64,000 nucleotides of DNA from Amycolatopsis sp. 195334CR (GTDB taxonomy: Bacteria > Actinomycetota > Actinomycetes > Mycobacteriales > Pseudonocardiaceae), in NCBI RefSeq assembly GCF_017309385.1, contig NZ_JAFJMJ010000003.1, positions 868,001 to 932,000 on the forward strand. The letters run 5' to 3'. Below are positions 7,725 to 15,971 of the stretch, piece after piece. Each line of letters begins with the position of its first letter. The first letter of the stretch is position 1. The notes beneath the pieces are model-generated. The model did not search any database. It saw nothing but the letters and a program-made list of their open reading frames with translations, and was not told the origin of the DNA. Position numbers and translations under genes: made by a program.

Positions 7725-10076
7725 TTGCCCGACGACACCACGCCGGCGCGGTACCGCCGCGCCTGCGACTACCTGGCCGCCGCGATGATCTACCTGCGGG
7801 ACAACGTGCTCCTGCGCGAACCGCTGCGGCCCGAGCACCTGAAACCCCGGCAGCTGGGCCACTGGGGCACCTGCCCCGGGCTCAACCTCGTCTACAGTGG
7901 ACTGAACCGGCTGGTCCGCGAGACCGGCAGGCGGACCCTGCTGGTCACCGGGCCCGGCCACGGCGCGCCGGCGAACCACGCGAACCTCTGGCTCGAAGGC
8001 ACGCACGCCGAATACGACGAACGCCTGAGCCGCGACGGGAGCGGGCTGGCCGAGCTGGTGCGCCGGTTCTCCTGGCCGGGCGGCTTCCCGAGCCACCTCT
8101 CCCCCGACGTGCCGGGGGTCATCCACGAGGGCGGCGAGCTGGGGTACGCGCTGGCGACCGCGTTCGGGGCGGCGCTGGACGATCCCGGGCTGCTCGTCGC
8201 CTGCGTGGTCGGGGACGGCGAGGCGGAGACCGGGCCGACCGCGGGTTCCTGGCAGGGCGTCAAGTTCCGCACGCCGGGCGTGGACGGCGCGGTGTTGCCG
8301 ATCCTGCACCTCAACGGGTACAAGATCGCGTCGCCGACGGTCTACGGCACGATGTCGGACGAGGAGCTGACGGACTACTTCCGTGGCTGCGGCTGGTCGC
8401 CCCTGATCGTCGACACCACCGAGGCGGCCGATCCGGACCAGGCCCTCGCCGACGCGCTCGACCGGGCGTACGCCGGGCTGGCGGACGAACGGCCGCCGAT
8501 GATCGTGCTGCGCAACGCCAAGGGCGCGGGCGCACCCGGCGAGGACGCCGACGGCAAACCGCTCGCCGGGACGTTCCGCGCGCACCAGGTCCCGCTGACC
8601 AGCGCCGCCGACGACCCGCGTGAACTCGCGCTGCTGGAGGAATGGCTGCGCTCGTACCGGCCCGAAGAGCTGTTCGACGAGCACGGCCGCCCGGCCGACG
8701 ACCTGCTCGCCCTGCCACCCGAGGGCGACCTGCGGCTCGGCCGGGTCCCCCAGGCCAACGGCGGCCTGCTGCGCGAACCGCTCCCGCTGCCCGACTTGAC
8801 GCGGTTCGCCGAGCCCGTCGAGCAACCGGGCGGCAGCGAAGCGGGGGCGACCGGCGTGCTCGGGGTCTGGCTGGCCGAACTCATGCGGGCCACCGAGAAC
8901 CGCCGCGACTTCCGCATCACCTGCCCGGATGAACTGGAGTCCAACAAGCTCGGCGCGGTGCTGGAGGTGACCCCGCGCGCGTTCGCCCGCGAGGTGCCGG
9001 GCTACGCCGAGCACCTCGGGCGCGGCGGGCGCGTGATGGAGGTGCTGTCCGAGCACCTGTGCCAGGGCTGGCTGCAGGGCTACCTGCTGACCGGGCGGCA
9101 CGGCCTGCTCGCCAGCTACGAGGCGTTCGCCTCCATTGTGGACGGAATGGTGAACCAGTACGCCAAGTTCCTCAAGCTGTCCGGGGAGGTGGGCTGGCGG
9201 GCGCCGGTGCCCAGCCTGAACTACCTGCTCAGCAGCGATGGCTGGCGCCAGGAGCACAACGGCTACAGCCACCAGGGCCCCGGGTTCCTGAACTCCATGC
9301 TGAACAAGAAGTCCTCGGTGGCGCGGATCTACCTGCCGCCGGACGCCAACACGCTGCTGGTCACCATGGCGCGCTGCCTGGACACCACCGACCTGATCAA
9401 CGTGGTGGTGGCGGGCAAGCAGAGCGCGCCGGTGTGGCTGGGCCTGGACGAGGCCCGCGCGCACTGCCGGGCGGGCGCCGGCGTGTGGGACTGGGCGGGC
9501 ACCGAGCGCGGCGGCGCGGGCAGGCCTGGCGAGCGGGCCACCGCGGGCGCGCGCGAGGCCAGCCGCCCGGACGTGGTGCTGGCCTGCGCCGGGACCACCC
9601 CGACGACCGAGGTGCTCGCCGCCGCGTGGCTGCTCCGGCGGTCGGCGCCCGAGCTGCGGGTGCGCGTGGTCAACGTGGTCGACCTGCTCGCGCTCGCGCC
9701 GAGGGAACGCCATTCGCACGGCATGACCGACGAGGAGTTCGCCGCCTGCTTCGCCGAGGACGTGCCGGTGGTGTTCGGCTTCCACGGGTATCCCTCGGCG
9801 GTGCACCAGGTGCTGCACGGGCGCACCCGGCCCAACCGGTTCCACGTGCACGGCTACCTCGAAGAGGGCACCACCACGACGCCGCTCGACCTGCTGGCGC
9901 GCAACCGGATGAGCCGCTACGACCTGGCCGCGGCCGCGCTCTCACACGCCGAGGGCTGGGGTTCGCGGGGTGGTGACCTCGCCGACGCGCTGGTCCGCGA
10001 GCGCGACGAACTGCTGCACCGGGCCTACACCGATGGCGATGACCCGGCCGAATTCACCCAGTGGAGGTGGTCGTGA
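7725..10076 (+). CDS. xfp: Xylulose-5-phosphate/fructose-6-phosphate phosphoketolase
   Basis: 783 aa from TTG 7725 (GGAAGG 8 nt upstream; the length fits the family). It splits xylulose-5-P (or fructose-6-P) with phosphate to acetyl-phosphate plus glyceraldehyde-3-P (or erythrose-4-P). Family hallmarks: GPGHGAPANHANLWLEGT, ThDP-site GDGEAETGPT (~164), LHLNGYKIASPT, DGWRQEHNGYSHQGPG (~505) and the C-terminal GFHGYPSAVHQVLHGR with HVHGYLEEGTTTTP. A Gly/Ala/Arg-rich insertion of about 20 residues (~594-613) precedes the PDVVLACAG segment. The stop TGA overlaps the ackA ATG (TGATG), so the two enzymes form one unit making ATP from acetyl-phosphate. Confidence 0.95.
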   Translation: MPDDTTPARYRRACDYLAAAMIYLRDNVLLREPLRPEHLKPRQLGHWGTCPGLNLVYSGLNRLVRETGRRTLLVTGPGHGAPANHANLWLEGTHAEYDERLSRDGSGLAELVRRFSWPGGFPSHLSPDVPGVIHEGGELGYALATAFGAALDDPGLLVACVVGDGEAETGPTAGSWQGVKFRTPGVDGAVLPILHLNGYKIASPTVYGTMSDEELTDYFRGCGWSPLIVDTTEAADPDQALADALDRAYAGLADERPPMIVLRNAKGAGAPGEDADGKPLAGTFRAHQVPLTSAADDPRELALLEEWLRSYRPEELFDEHGRPADDLLALPPEGDLRLGRVPQANGGLLREPLPLPDLTRFAEPVEQPGGSEAGATGVLGVWLAELMRATENRRDFRITCPDELESNKLGAVLEVTPRAFAREVPGYAEHLGRGGRVMEVLSEHLCQGWLQGYLLTGRHGLLASYEAFASIVDGMVNQYAKFLKLSGEVGWRAPVPSLNYLLSSDGWRQEHNGYSHQGPGFLNSMLNKKSSVARIYLPPDANTLLVTMARCLDTTDLINVVVAGKQSAPVWLGLDEARAHCRAGAGVWDWAGTERGGAGRPGERATAGAREASRPDVVLACAGTTPTTEVLAAAWLLRRSAPELRVRVVNVVDLLALAPRERHSHGMTDEEFAACFAEDVPVVFGFHGYPSAVHQVLHGRTRPNRFHVHGYLEEGTTTTPLDLLARNRMSRYDLAAAALSHAEGWGSRGGDLADALVRERDELLHRAYTDGDDPAEFTQWRWS

Positions 10077-11185
10077 TGCTGGTGCTGACCGTCAACCCCG
10101 GCTCGTCGAGCCTGCGGGCCCACCTGGTCGACACCACGGACAACCGCGTGGTCGACGCCGCCGAGATCGAGCACCCCGCTGATTCCGACGAAGCACGCCG
10201 GGAACTGCGCGACCTGCTCGGCCGGACCCCGACGGGCGCGATCACCGCGGTCGGGCACCGGCTGGTGCACGGTGGTCAGACGATCACCGAGCCGGTGGCC
10301 GTCGACAACGAACTGTGCGACCAGGTGCGCGAGCTGACCTCGCTCGCGCCGCTGCACGTGCCGAACACCGTGGCCCTGCTGGACTTCCTGCGCGAGGAGA
10401 TCCCGGAACGCCCGCACGTGCTCTGCCCGGACACCGCGTTCCACAATGGACTCCCCGAAGCGGCGAGCACGTACGCGCTGCCGCGGCAGTGGCGGGAGCA
10501 GTGGGGTCTGCGGCGGTACGGGTTCCACGGGCTTTCGTTCGCGTGGGCCCTGGGCCGGGCGGCCGAACTGCTCGGGAAACCCGCCGCGGAGCTGAACCTG
10601 CTGATCGCGCACCTGAGCGGCGGCTCGTCGGTCTGCGCGGTGCGCGGCGGGCGCAGTGTCGACACGTCGATGGGCTTCACGCCGCTGGAGGGCCTGGTGA
10701 TGGCCAAGCGCGCGGGCACGGTCGACCCGGGCCTGCTGGTGTGGTTGCTGCGGGAGAAGAAGCTGAGCGTCGACGAGCTGGAACGCGGGCTGCAGAAGGA
10801 ATCCGGCCTGCTCGGGCTCTCCGGCGGGTTCTCCGAGGACACCCGCGACCTGGTCCCCGCCGCTCGCGAGGGGGACGACCGTGCGGCCTTGGCGTTGAAC
10901 GTGTTCGCGCACCGGGCACGCCGCGAGCTGGCCGGGGTGGCGGCGAGCCTCGACCGGATCGACGGGCTGGTGCTGACCGGGGACATCGGCTGGGACCAGC
11001 CGGAACTCGCCGAGGACATCGCCGCCGGGCTGGGCATCCTCGGGTTCCGGGGCGACCTGGACACCGCACGCGATGAGGACGCCGTGCTCAGCCGTTCCGG
11101 GGTTCCGGTGCTGACCGTGCGATCCCGGGAAGAACTGCAGCTGGCCATGGAAACGGCGCGCGCCGCCCAGCCAAGCCGAGCGTGA
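10076..11185 (+). CDS. ackA: Acetate kinase, divergent
   Basis: 369 aa from ATG 10076; GGAGGTGG lies 5 nt upstream (an in-frame GTG at 10073 is possible). It would convert acetyl-phosphate plus ADP to acetate plus ATP, directly downstream of xfp. ASKHA motifs: TVNPGSSSLR, GHRLVHGG (Arg62), PDTAFH (Asp119), YGFHGLS, HLSGGSSV, SVDTSMGFTPLEGLVMAKRAG (Arg212). Odd points: the usual HLGNGAS is HLSGGSS, and the usual GGIGEN near the end is GDIGWD (302-307), so the metal-binding Glu of characterised acetate kinases is Trp. It may be a branch specialised for phosphoketolase operons or have altered activity. Confidence 0.9.
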   Translation: MLVLTVNPGSSSLRAHLVDTTDNRVVDAAEIEHPADSDEARRELRDLLGRTPTGAITAVGHRLVHGGQTITEPVAVDNELCDQVRELTSLAPLHVPNTVALLDFLREEIPERPHVLCPDTAFHNGLPEAASTYALPRQWREQWGLRRYGFHGLSFAWALGRAAELLGKPAAELNLLIAHLSGGSSVCAVRGGRSVDTSMGFTPLEGLVMAKRAGTVDPGLLVWLLREKKLSVDELERGLQKESGLLGLSGGFSEDTRDLVPAAREGDDRAALALNVFAHRARRELAGVAASLDRIDGLVLTGDIGWDQPELAEDIAAGLGILGFRGDLDTARDEDAVLSRSGVPVLTVRSREELQLAMETARAAQPSRA

Positions 11186-11220
11186 ACGACGCGCGCCGCA
11201 CGTGTTGTCGGCCCCGCCTC

Positions 11221-12411
11221 TCAGCCGGCTGGCTGCAACAAGACCTTGATCGCCCCGTTGGTCTTCTCCTGGAACATCTTGTAGGCCTGCGGAGCGTCTT
11301 CCAGCGGCAGCCGGTGCGTGGCCAGGTCACGCACACCGAGCGGATCCGCGTCGTCGCTGACCAGGGGCAGGATGTCGTCGATCCACCGGCGGACGTTGGC
11401 CTGGCCCATCCGCAACTGGATCTGCTTGTCGAACAGCTCCATCATCGGCAGCGGGTCCAGCATGCCGCCGTAGACCCCGCTCAGTGAGATCGTGCCGCCC
11501 CGCCGGACCGCGTCGATCGCGGCGTACAGCACGCTGAGCCGGTCGATCCCGGCCTTCTCGGTCACCTTCGCCGCGATCGGCTTCGGCAGCAACCCCACCA
11601 GCTGGTGCGCGAGCTTGCCCGCGGGCGCGCCGTGCGCCTCCATGCCGACCGCGTCGATCACCGCGTCGGCACCGCGTCCGCCGGTCAGGTCGCGGATCAC
11701 GCCGCCCACCTCCGGCTGGGTGCGGAGGTCCACTGTGGTCACCCCGTGCCGTTCGGCCATGGTCAGCCGCTCGTCCACCAGGTCCACGCCGATCACCTTG
11801 CCGGCACCGCGGTGCAACGCCACCCGGCAGCACATCTGCCCGATCGGGCCGAGGCCGAAGACCACCAGGCTGCCGCCGTCGGGCACGTCGGCGTAGGCCA
11901 CCGCCTGCCACGCCGTCGGCAGCACGTCGGACAGGTAGACGAACTGCTCGTCCGGCGGGCCGTCGGGCACCTTGATCGGACCGTACTGGGCCTGCGGCAC
12001 GCGCAGGTACTCCGCCTGGCCGCCGGGCACCTGCCCGTACAGCTTGGTGTAGCCGAACAACGCCGCGCCCTTGCCCTGCTCCTTGACCTGGGTGGTCTCG
12101 CACTGCGACTGCAACCCCGTGTCGCACATGTAGCAGTGGCCGCAGGAGATGTTGAACGGCACCACCACCCGGTCCCCGGGCTTCAGCGCGCCCGCTTCGG
12201 CGCCGACCTCCTCGACCACCCCCATCGGTTCGTGGCCGAGGATGTCGCCCTCGCCCATGAACGGGCCGAGCACCTCGTACAGGTGCAGGTCCGAACCGCA
12301 GATCCCGCTGGAGGTGACGCGGATGATCGCGTCGGTGGGTTCGCGCAGTTTCGGATCGTCGACCGTGTCGACCCGCACGTCGCGCTTGCCGTGCCAGGTG
12401 ACCGCTTTCAT
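11221..12411 (-). CDS. Zinc-dependent alcohol/formaldehyde-type dehydrogenase (MDR)
   Basis: 396 aa. Zinc-dependent medium-chain dehydrogenase: catalytic zinc region GICGSDLHLY and GHEPMGVVEEVG, structural zinc loop CGHCYMCDTGLQSQC, and NAD(P) motif VFGLGPIGQMC. The length and the inserted segment (PDGPPDEQFVYLSDVLPTAWQAV) resemble glutathione-independent formaldehyde dehydrogenase-like enzymes. It oxidises an alcohol or aldehyde hydrate in the cytosol; the exact substrate is unclear. Convergent with ackA (35 nt gap) and divergent from the ThDP enzyme, with which it shares an upstream region carrying stress-type promoter half-sites. Confidence 0.85.
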   Translation of the reverse strand: MKAVTWHGKRDVRVDTVDDPKLREPTDAIIRVTSSGICGSDLHLYEVLGPFMGEGDILGHEPMGVVEEVGAEAGALKPGDRVVVPFNISCGHCYMCDTGLQSQCETTQVKEQGKGAALFGYTKLYGQVPGGQAEYLRVPQAQYGPIKVPDGPPDEQFVYLSDVLPTAWQAVAYADVPDGGSLVVFGLGPIGQMCCRVALHRGAGKVIGVDLVDERLTMAERHGVTTVDLRTQPEVGGVIRDLTGGRGADAVIDAVGMEAHGAPAGKLAHQLVGLLPKPIAAKVTEKAGIDRLSVLYAAIDAVRRGGTISLSGVYGGMLDPLPMMELFDKQIQLRMGQANVRRWIDDILPLVSDDADPLGVRDLATHRLPLEDAPQAYKMFQEKTNGAIKVLLQPAG

Positions 12412-12443
12412 GCTGTCCTCCGTCCACGTCTGGTGCCCTCCGG

Positions 12444-12498
12444 GTGCCCGTGGCCGCCGGGGGCAAACGTCCGTTTAGCCGCGGACGGGGTGCGGTAC
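12444..12498. promoter_or_regulatory. Divergent stress-type promoter pair between ADH and ThDP enzyme
   Basis: Minus strand: GTTT (AAAC 12465-12468), N15, GGGCAC (GTGCCC 12444-12449), facing the dehydrogenase. Plus strand: GTTT 12473-12476, N16, CGGTAC 12493-12498, ending 10 nt before the ATG at 12509. Each has one departure from GNNT-N14-16-GGGTA, so this pair is weaker than those at udgX and xfp. Confidence 0.35.
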
Positions 12499-12508
12499 CC
12501 GAGACCGT

Positions 12509-14290
12509 ATGGCTCAGACAGTCGCTGATTTCATCGTGGCCCGGTTGCGCGAGTGGTCGGTGGGGCAGGTGTTCGCCTATCCCGGCGACGGCATCAACGG
12601 ACTGGTCGCCGCGTTCGGCAGAGCGGACAACGAACCCCGGTTCGTGCAGGCCCGGCACGAGGAGATGGCCGCGTTCCAGGCGGTCGGCTACGCGAAGTTC
12701 AGCGGGCGGGCCGGCGTCTGCATGGCCACCTCGGGGCCCGGCGCGATCCACCTGCTCAACGGCCTCTACGACGCGAAGCTGGACCACGTGCCGGTGGTCG
12801 CCATCGTCGGCCAGACCGCGCGCAGCGCGATGGGTGGCAGTTACCAGCAGGAGGTCGACCTCCAGGCGCTGTACAAGGACGTCGCCAGCGAGTACCTGGT
12901 CGAGGTCAACGTGCCCGAACAGCTGCCGAACGCGCTGGACCGCGCGATCCGGACCGCGCTCACGCAGCGGGCGCCGACCGCGCTGATCATCCCGGCCGAC
13001 GTGCAGGACGAGAAGTACACGCCCCCGCAGCACGAGTTCAAGCACGTGCCGTCCAGCCCGCCGGACCTGCCGCGCACCACCATGGTGCCCCCGCCCGACC
13101 AGCTCGACGCGGCGGCCGCGGTGCTCAACGCCGGCGAGAAGGTGGCCGTGCTGGCCGGTCAGGGTGCCCGCGCGGCGGTCCCCGAACTCACCGAGTTCGC
13201 CGAACTGACCGGCGCCGGGGTGGCGAAGGCGTTGCTGGGCAAGGACGTGCTCTCCGACGAACTGTCCTTCGTCACCGGTTCGATCGGGCTGCTCGGCACC
13301 CGGCCCAGCTGGGAACTGATGCAGGGGTGCGACACCCTGCTGATCGTCGGCTCCAGCCTGCCGTACTCCCAGTTCCTGCCGGAGTTCGGCCAGGCGCGGG
13401 CGGTGCAGATCGACCTGGACGGCCGGTTCCTCGGCCTGCGCTACCCCACCGAGGTCAACCTGCTCGGGGACGCGAAGAGCACGCTGCGGGCGTTGCTGCC
13501 GCTGCTCACCCGCAAGGACGCCGCGGACTGGCGGAAGAAGACCGCCAAGAACGTCGAGGACTGGTGGGACACCGTCGGCAAGCAGGCGATGGTCGACGCG
13601 AAACCGGTCAACCCGATGCGGGTGGTGCACGAACTCTCGCCACGCGTGCCGGAGAACGCCATCGTCACCGCGGATTCCGGGTCCGCCGCCAACTGGTACG
13701 CGCGGAACCTGCGGATGCGCGGTGACATGCGAGGGTCGCTCTCCGGCACGCTGGCCACCATGGGCTGCGCGGTGCCGTACGCGATCGGTGCCAAGTTCGC
13801 CCACCCGGACCGGCCGGTGGTCGCACTGGCCGGGGACGGCGCCATGCAGATGAACGGACTGGCGGAACTGATGACCATCGCCCGCTACCGTGCACTGTGG
13901 ACGGACCAGCGGCTGGTGGTCTGCGTGCTGCACAACGGGGATCTGAACCAGGTCACCTGGGAACTGCGCGCGATGGGCGGCGCGCCGAAGTTCGAGGAGT
14001 CGCAGAACCTGCCCGAAGTGTCCTATGCGGACTTCGCCCGCGGCATCGGCCTCGGCGGCATCACCGTGGACGCGCCGGACCAGCTGGGCCCGGCCTGGGA
14101 GCAGGCCCTCGCCTCGGACGGCCCGACCGTGCTGGACGTGCACTGCGACCCCGAGGTGCCGCCGATCCCGCCGCACGCCACCTTCGACCAGATCAAGGCG
14201 ACCACGCAGGCCGTGCTCCGCGGTGACCCGAACGCCTGGCGGATGGCGAAGGAAGGCTTCAAGACCAAGGCACAGGAACTCCTTCCCTAG
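12509..14290 (+). CDS. ThDP-dependent enzyme, pyruvate oxidase / acetolactate-synthase-like
   Basis: 593 aa with the three-domain layout of the POX/ALS family. N-terminal PYR domain with catalytic Glu in ARHEEMAAF and the ATSGPGAIHLLNGLYDAK segment; central domain (VAVLAGQGARAAVPEL ... GSIGLLGTRPSWELMQGCDTLLIVGSS); C-terminal PP domain with VVALAGDGAMQMNGLAEL and HNGDLNQVTWELRAMGG, the GDG...N ThDP-Mg motif. It decarboxylates a 2-keto acid, pyruvate being the usual guess. No membrane-binding PoxB tail can be assigned with certainty. Its placement beside xfp-ackA suggests acetyl-phosphate/acetate metabolism, but this is inference. Confidence 0.85.
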   Translation: MAQTVADFIVARLREWSVGQVFAYPGDGINGLVAAFGRADNEPRFVQARHEEMAAFQAVGYAKFSGRAGVCMATSGPGAIHLLNGLYDAKLDHVPVVAIVGQTARSAMGGSYQQEVDLQALYKDVASEYLVEVNVPEQLPNALDRAIRTALTQRAPTALIIPADVQDEKYTPPQHEFKHVPSSPPDLPRTTMVPPPDQLDAAAAVLNAGEKVAVLAGQGARAAVPELTEFAELTGAGVAKALLGKDVLSDELSFVTGSIGLLGTRPSWELMQGCDTLLIVGSSLPYSQFLPEFGQARAVQIDLDGRFLGLRYPTEVNLLGDAKSTLRALLPLLTRKDAADWRKKTAKNVEDWWDTVGKQAMVDAKPVNPMRVVHELSPRVPENAIVTADSGSAANWYARNLRMRGDMRGSLSGTLATMGCAVPYAIGAKFAHPDRPVVALAGDGAMQMNGLAELMTIARYRALWTDQRLVVCVLHNGDLNQVTWELRAMGGAPKFEESQNLPEVSYADFARGIGLGGITVDAPDQLGPAWEQALASDGPTVLDVHCDPEVPPIPPHATFDQIKATTQAVLRGDPNAWRMAKEGFKTKAQELLP

Positions 14291-14319
14291 CGGGAGGTGG
14301 CTCCCGCCCGCGAGGGAAG
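14282..14319 (+). terminator. Hairpin after the ThDP enzyme gene
   Basis: Nested inverted repeat overlapping the stop codon: outer arms CTTCCCT (14282-14288) and AGGGAAG (14313-14319), inner arms GCGGGAG (14290-14296) and CTCCCGC (14301-14307) around a GTGG loop. No T tract follows. Confidence 0.5.
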
Positions 14320-14325
14320 CGCGGA

Positions 14326-14376
14326 AACCCGTCCCTCCCCGACCCTGCTCATGGCGGGATCGAGGAGGGACGGGTT
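14326..14376 (+). promoter_or_regulatory. Inverted repeat enclosing the ribosome-binding site of the next gene
   Basis: Perfect 13-bp arms AACCCGTCCCTCC (14326-14338) and GGAGGGACGGGTT (14364-14376) separated by 25 nt. The right arm contains the GGAGGG Shine-Dalgarno and ends 1 nt before ATG 14378. When folded, the mRNA would hide the ribosome site, so this looks like a translational switch. Confidence 0.55.
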
Positions 14377-14377
14377 C

Positions 14378-15397
14378 ATGACGAAGGCACTGGCGAGAAC
14401 GCTTCCGCGGCCCAGCGGGCGGCACGCGGCCGGCCGGGTGACGCTCCGGCTGGTCGACTGGTCCCGGCCCGATCCGTGGGTGCCGGAACAGCCGTACCGC
14501 GAGCTGATGGTGAGCCTCTGGTACCCCTCGGACGGTGGCGGCCGTCCCGCGCTCTACCTGCGCCAGGGTGCCGCCGCGAGCGTCGAGGGGTGCGACTTCA
14601 CCGGCGTCGGCCTGCACACCGAGGAGGGCGCGGCGGTGCTGCGCGGGGAGAAGCGGCCGGTCCTGCTGTTCTCCCCGGACTTCGGCCTGCCGCGCGATCT
14701 CTGCACCACCCTGGCCGAGGACCTCGCGAGCCACGGCTACGTGGTGGTCACCATCGACCACACCTACGAGACCGCGGTCGACTTCCCGGCCGGGCGGATC
14801 ACCGAGCGGCGGGCCGACCGGGCCCGCATCCCGGCGCGCGTGGAGGACGTGCGGACCGTGCTGGCCAAGCTGGCCTCACTGGCCGAGGGGCGCATGCCAG
14901 GGGACGGTCAGCTGCCGCCGGGACTGGGCGCGGTACTGGACCTGAACCGGCTGGGGGCGTTCGGGCACGGCGCGGGCGGCGGCACCGTCGCGGAGGCGAT
15001 GTACCGGGACAACCGGCTGCGCGCCGGGGTGGTGCTCGACGGGGAGTTCCTGCCGCCGATGCCGGGGCACGACCTGGACCGGCCGGTCCTGCTGTTCGGC
15101 AGCGAGGACGCGAACCGGACGCACCTCACCGATCCGGCGGCCGAGTCGTTCTGGGCGCGGCACCGCGGCTGGCGGCGCGATCTCCAGCTGGTCGGCACGA
15201 CCACGCTCTCCTTCACCGACTGCGAGCCGCTGCTGCTGCCCGATCCGGAGCGGCTGGGCAGCACGGCACCGGGCAAGGTGGTCACCGCGACGCGGACGCA
15301 CGTGCGCGCGTTCTTCGACCTGCACCTGCGAGACCGCGCGACCCAGCTGTTCGACGGCGCGCTCAGCCGCTGCCCGGAGATCCGGTTCATCCGGTAG
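14378..15397 (+). CDS. PAF-acetylhydrolase/lipase-like protein lacking catalytic residues
   Basis: 339 aa from ATG 14378, GAGGAGGGA upstream. The fold and order match platelet-activating-factor acetylhydrolase/actinobacterial lipase-type hydrolases: VMVSLWYPSD-like start (here ELMVSLWYPSDGG), RPVLLFSPDFGLPRDLCTTLAEDLASHGYVVVTIDH, then GAFGHGAGGGTVAEAM, VVLDGE, LLFGSEDANR, and TTTLSFTDCEPLLLP. In active members the elbow is GHSxGG and the late motif is HxSFxD. Here Ser is Gly198 and His is Thr276, while Asp244 remains. So the triad is missing and the protein is probably a non-enzymatic pseudohydrolase. No signal peptide. Its 3' end overlaps the convergent regulator gene by 11 nt. Confidence 0.75.
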   Translation: MTKALARTLPRPSGRHAAGRVTLRLVDWSRPDPWVPEQPYRELMVSLWYPSDGGGRPALYLRQGAAASVEGCDFTGVGLHTEEGAAVLRGEKRPVLLFSPDFGLPRDLCTTLAEDLASHGYVVVTIDHTYETAVDFPAGRITERRADRARIPARVEDVRTVLAKLASLAEGRMPGDGQLPPGLGAVLDLNRLGAFGHGAGGGTVAEAMYRDNRLRAGVVLDGEFLPPMPGHDLDRPVLLFGSEDANRTHLTDPAAESFWARHRGWRRDLQLVGTTTLSFTDCEPLLLPDPERLGSTAPGKVVTATRTHVRAFFDLHLRDRATQLFDGALSRCPEIRFIR

Positions 15398-15971
15398 GCG
15401 GTCGCCGGGAGCCGATGGCGTCGCGGCGCAGGCGGTCGGTGTGCTCGGTGACCGCGGCGACCTCGGCGGCCAGCCGCTCGTGCCCGGCTTCGAGGTGCGG
15501 GTTCGCCGCGGCCAGCGGGGACAGCAGCGCCGACGCGTCGTTGTCCCCGAGCGCCCGCTCCACCCGGCCCGCGCTTTCCGAATCCAGCCCGTCCGCCGCG
15601 CTGACCTGACCGGCCAGGCGCCGCAGCGAACCGGAGTTCTCCCGCGCCCAGGTGGCCACCGCGCGGTCACCCGCCCGCCGGTCGCGCTGCGCCCGCACGC
15701 GTCCCTCCCCGGTCACCTCCCCCGAGGCCGACGGGTTGAGCCGCAGGTACCGCCGTTCCGCCGCCTGGCGGCTGGCGACGCCGAGCGCGGGCGCCAGCGC
15801 CGCCCAGCTGACGCCCCGCGCGCGAGCCGCCGAGATCAGCTCCGGCTCCCACGCCGCCAGTTCCTCCCGCAGCTGCCGCAACGCGGTCAGGGCGTCGAGC
15901 AGGTCCCGCGGGCTCGCTTCGGGATCGGCGACCACCGCGCCGACCTGCCGTAATCGCTCCTCGGCTGGCAT
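15387..15971 (-). CDS. HTH protein divergent from hsp20 (HSP18 transcriptional regulator type)
   Basis: 194 aa, ATG 15971 with AAAGGA upstream. Residues ~50-80 form a helix-turn-helix (RARGVSWAALAPALGVASRQAAERRYLRL); the rest is charged and helical (AVATWARENSGSLRRLAGQV ...). Proteins of this type are annotated as HSP18 regulators in Pseudonocardiaceae and sit divergently from small heat-shock genes, as here. Two copies of a 19-nt operator-like repeat lie between the two start codons, one touching this gene's ATG, consistent with autoregulation and control of hsp20. The function is inferred from context and HTH content. Confidence 0.65.
   Translation of the reverse strand: MPAEERLRQVGAVVADPEASPRDLLDALTALRQLREELAAWEPELISAARARGVSWAALAPALGVASRQAAERRYLRLNPSASGEVTGEGRVRAQRDRRAGDRAVATWARENSGSLRRLAGQVSAADGLDSESAGRVERALGDNDASALLSPLAAANPHLEAGHERLAAEVAAVTEHTDRLRRDAIGSRRPPTG

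Noticed and set aside
11327..14761. 1144-residue open frame on the minus strand
   Set aside because: Runs antisense through the ThDP enzyme and out of frame through the dehydrogenase; composition His/Arg/Gly-rich and no domain.
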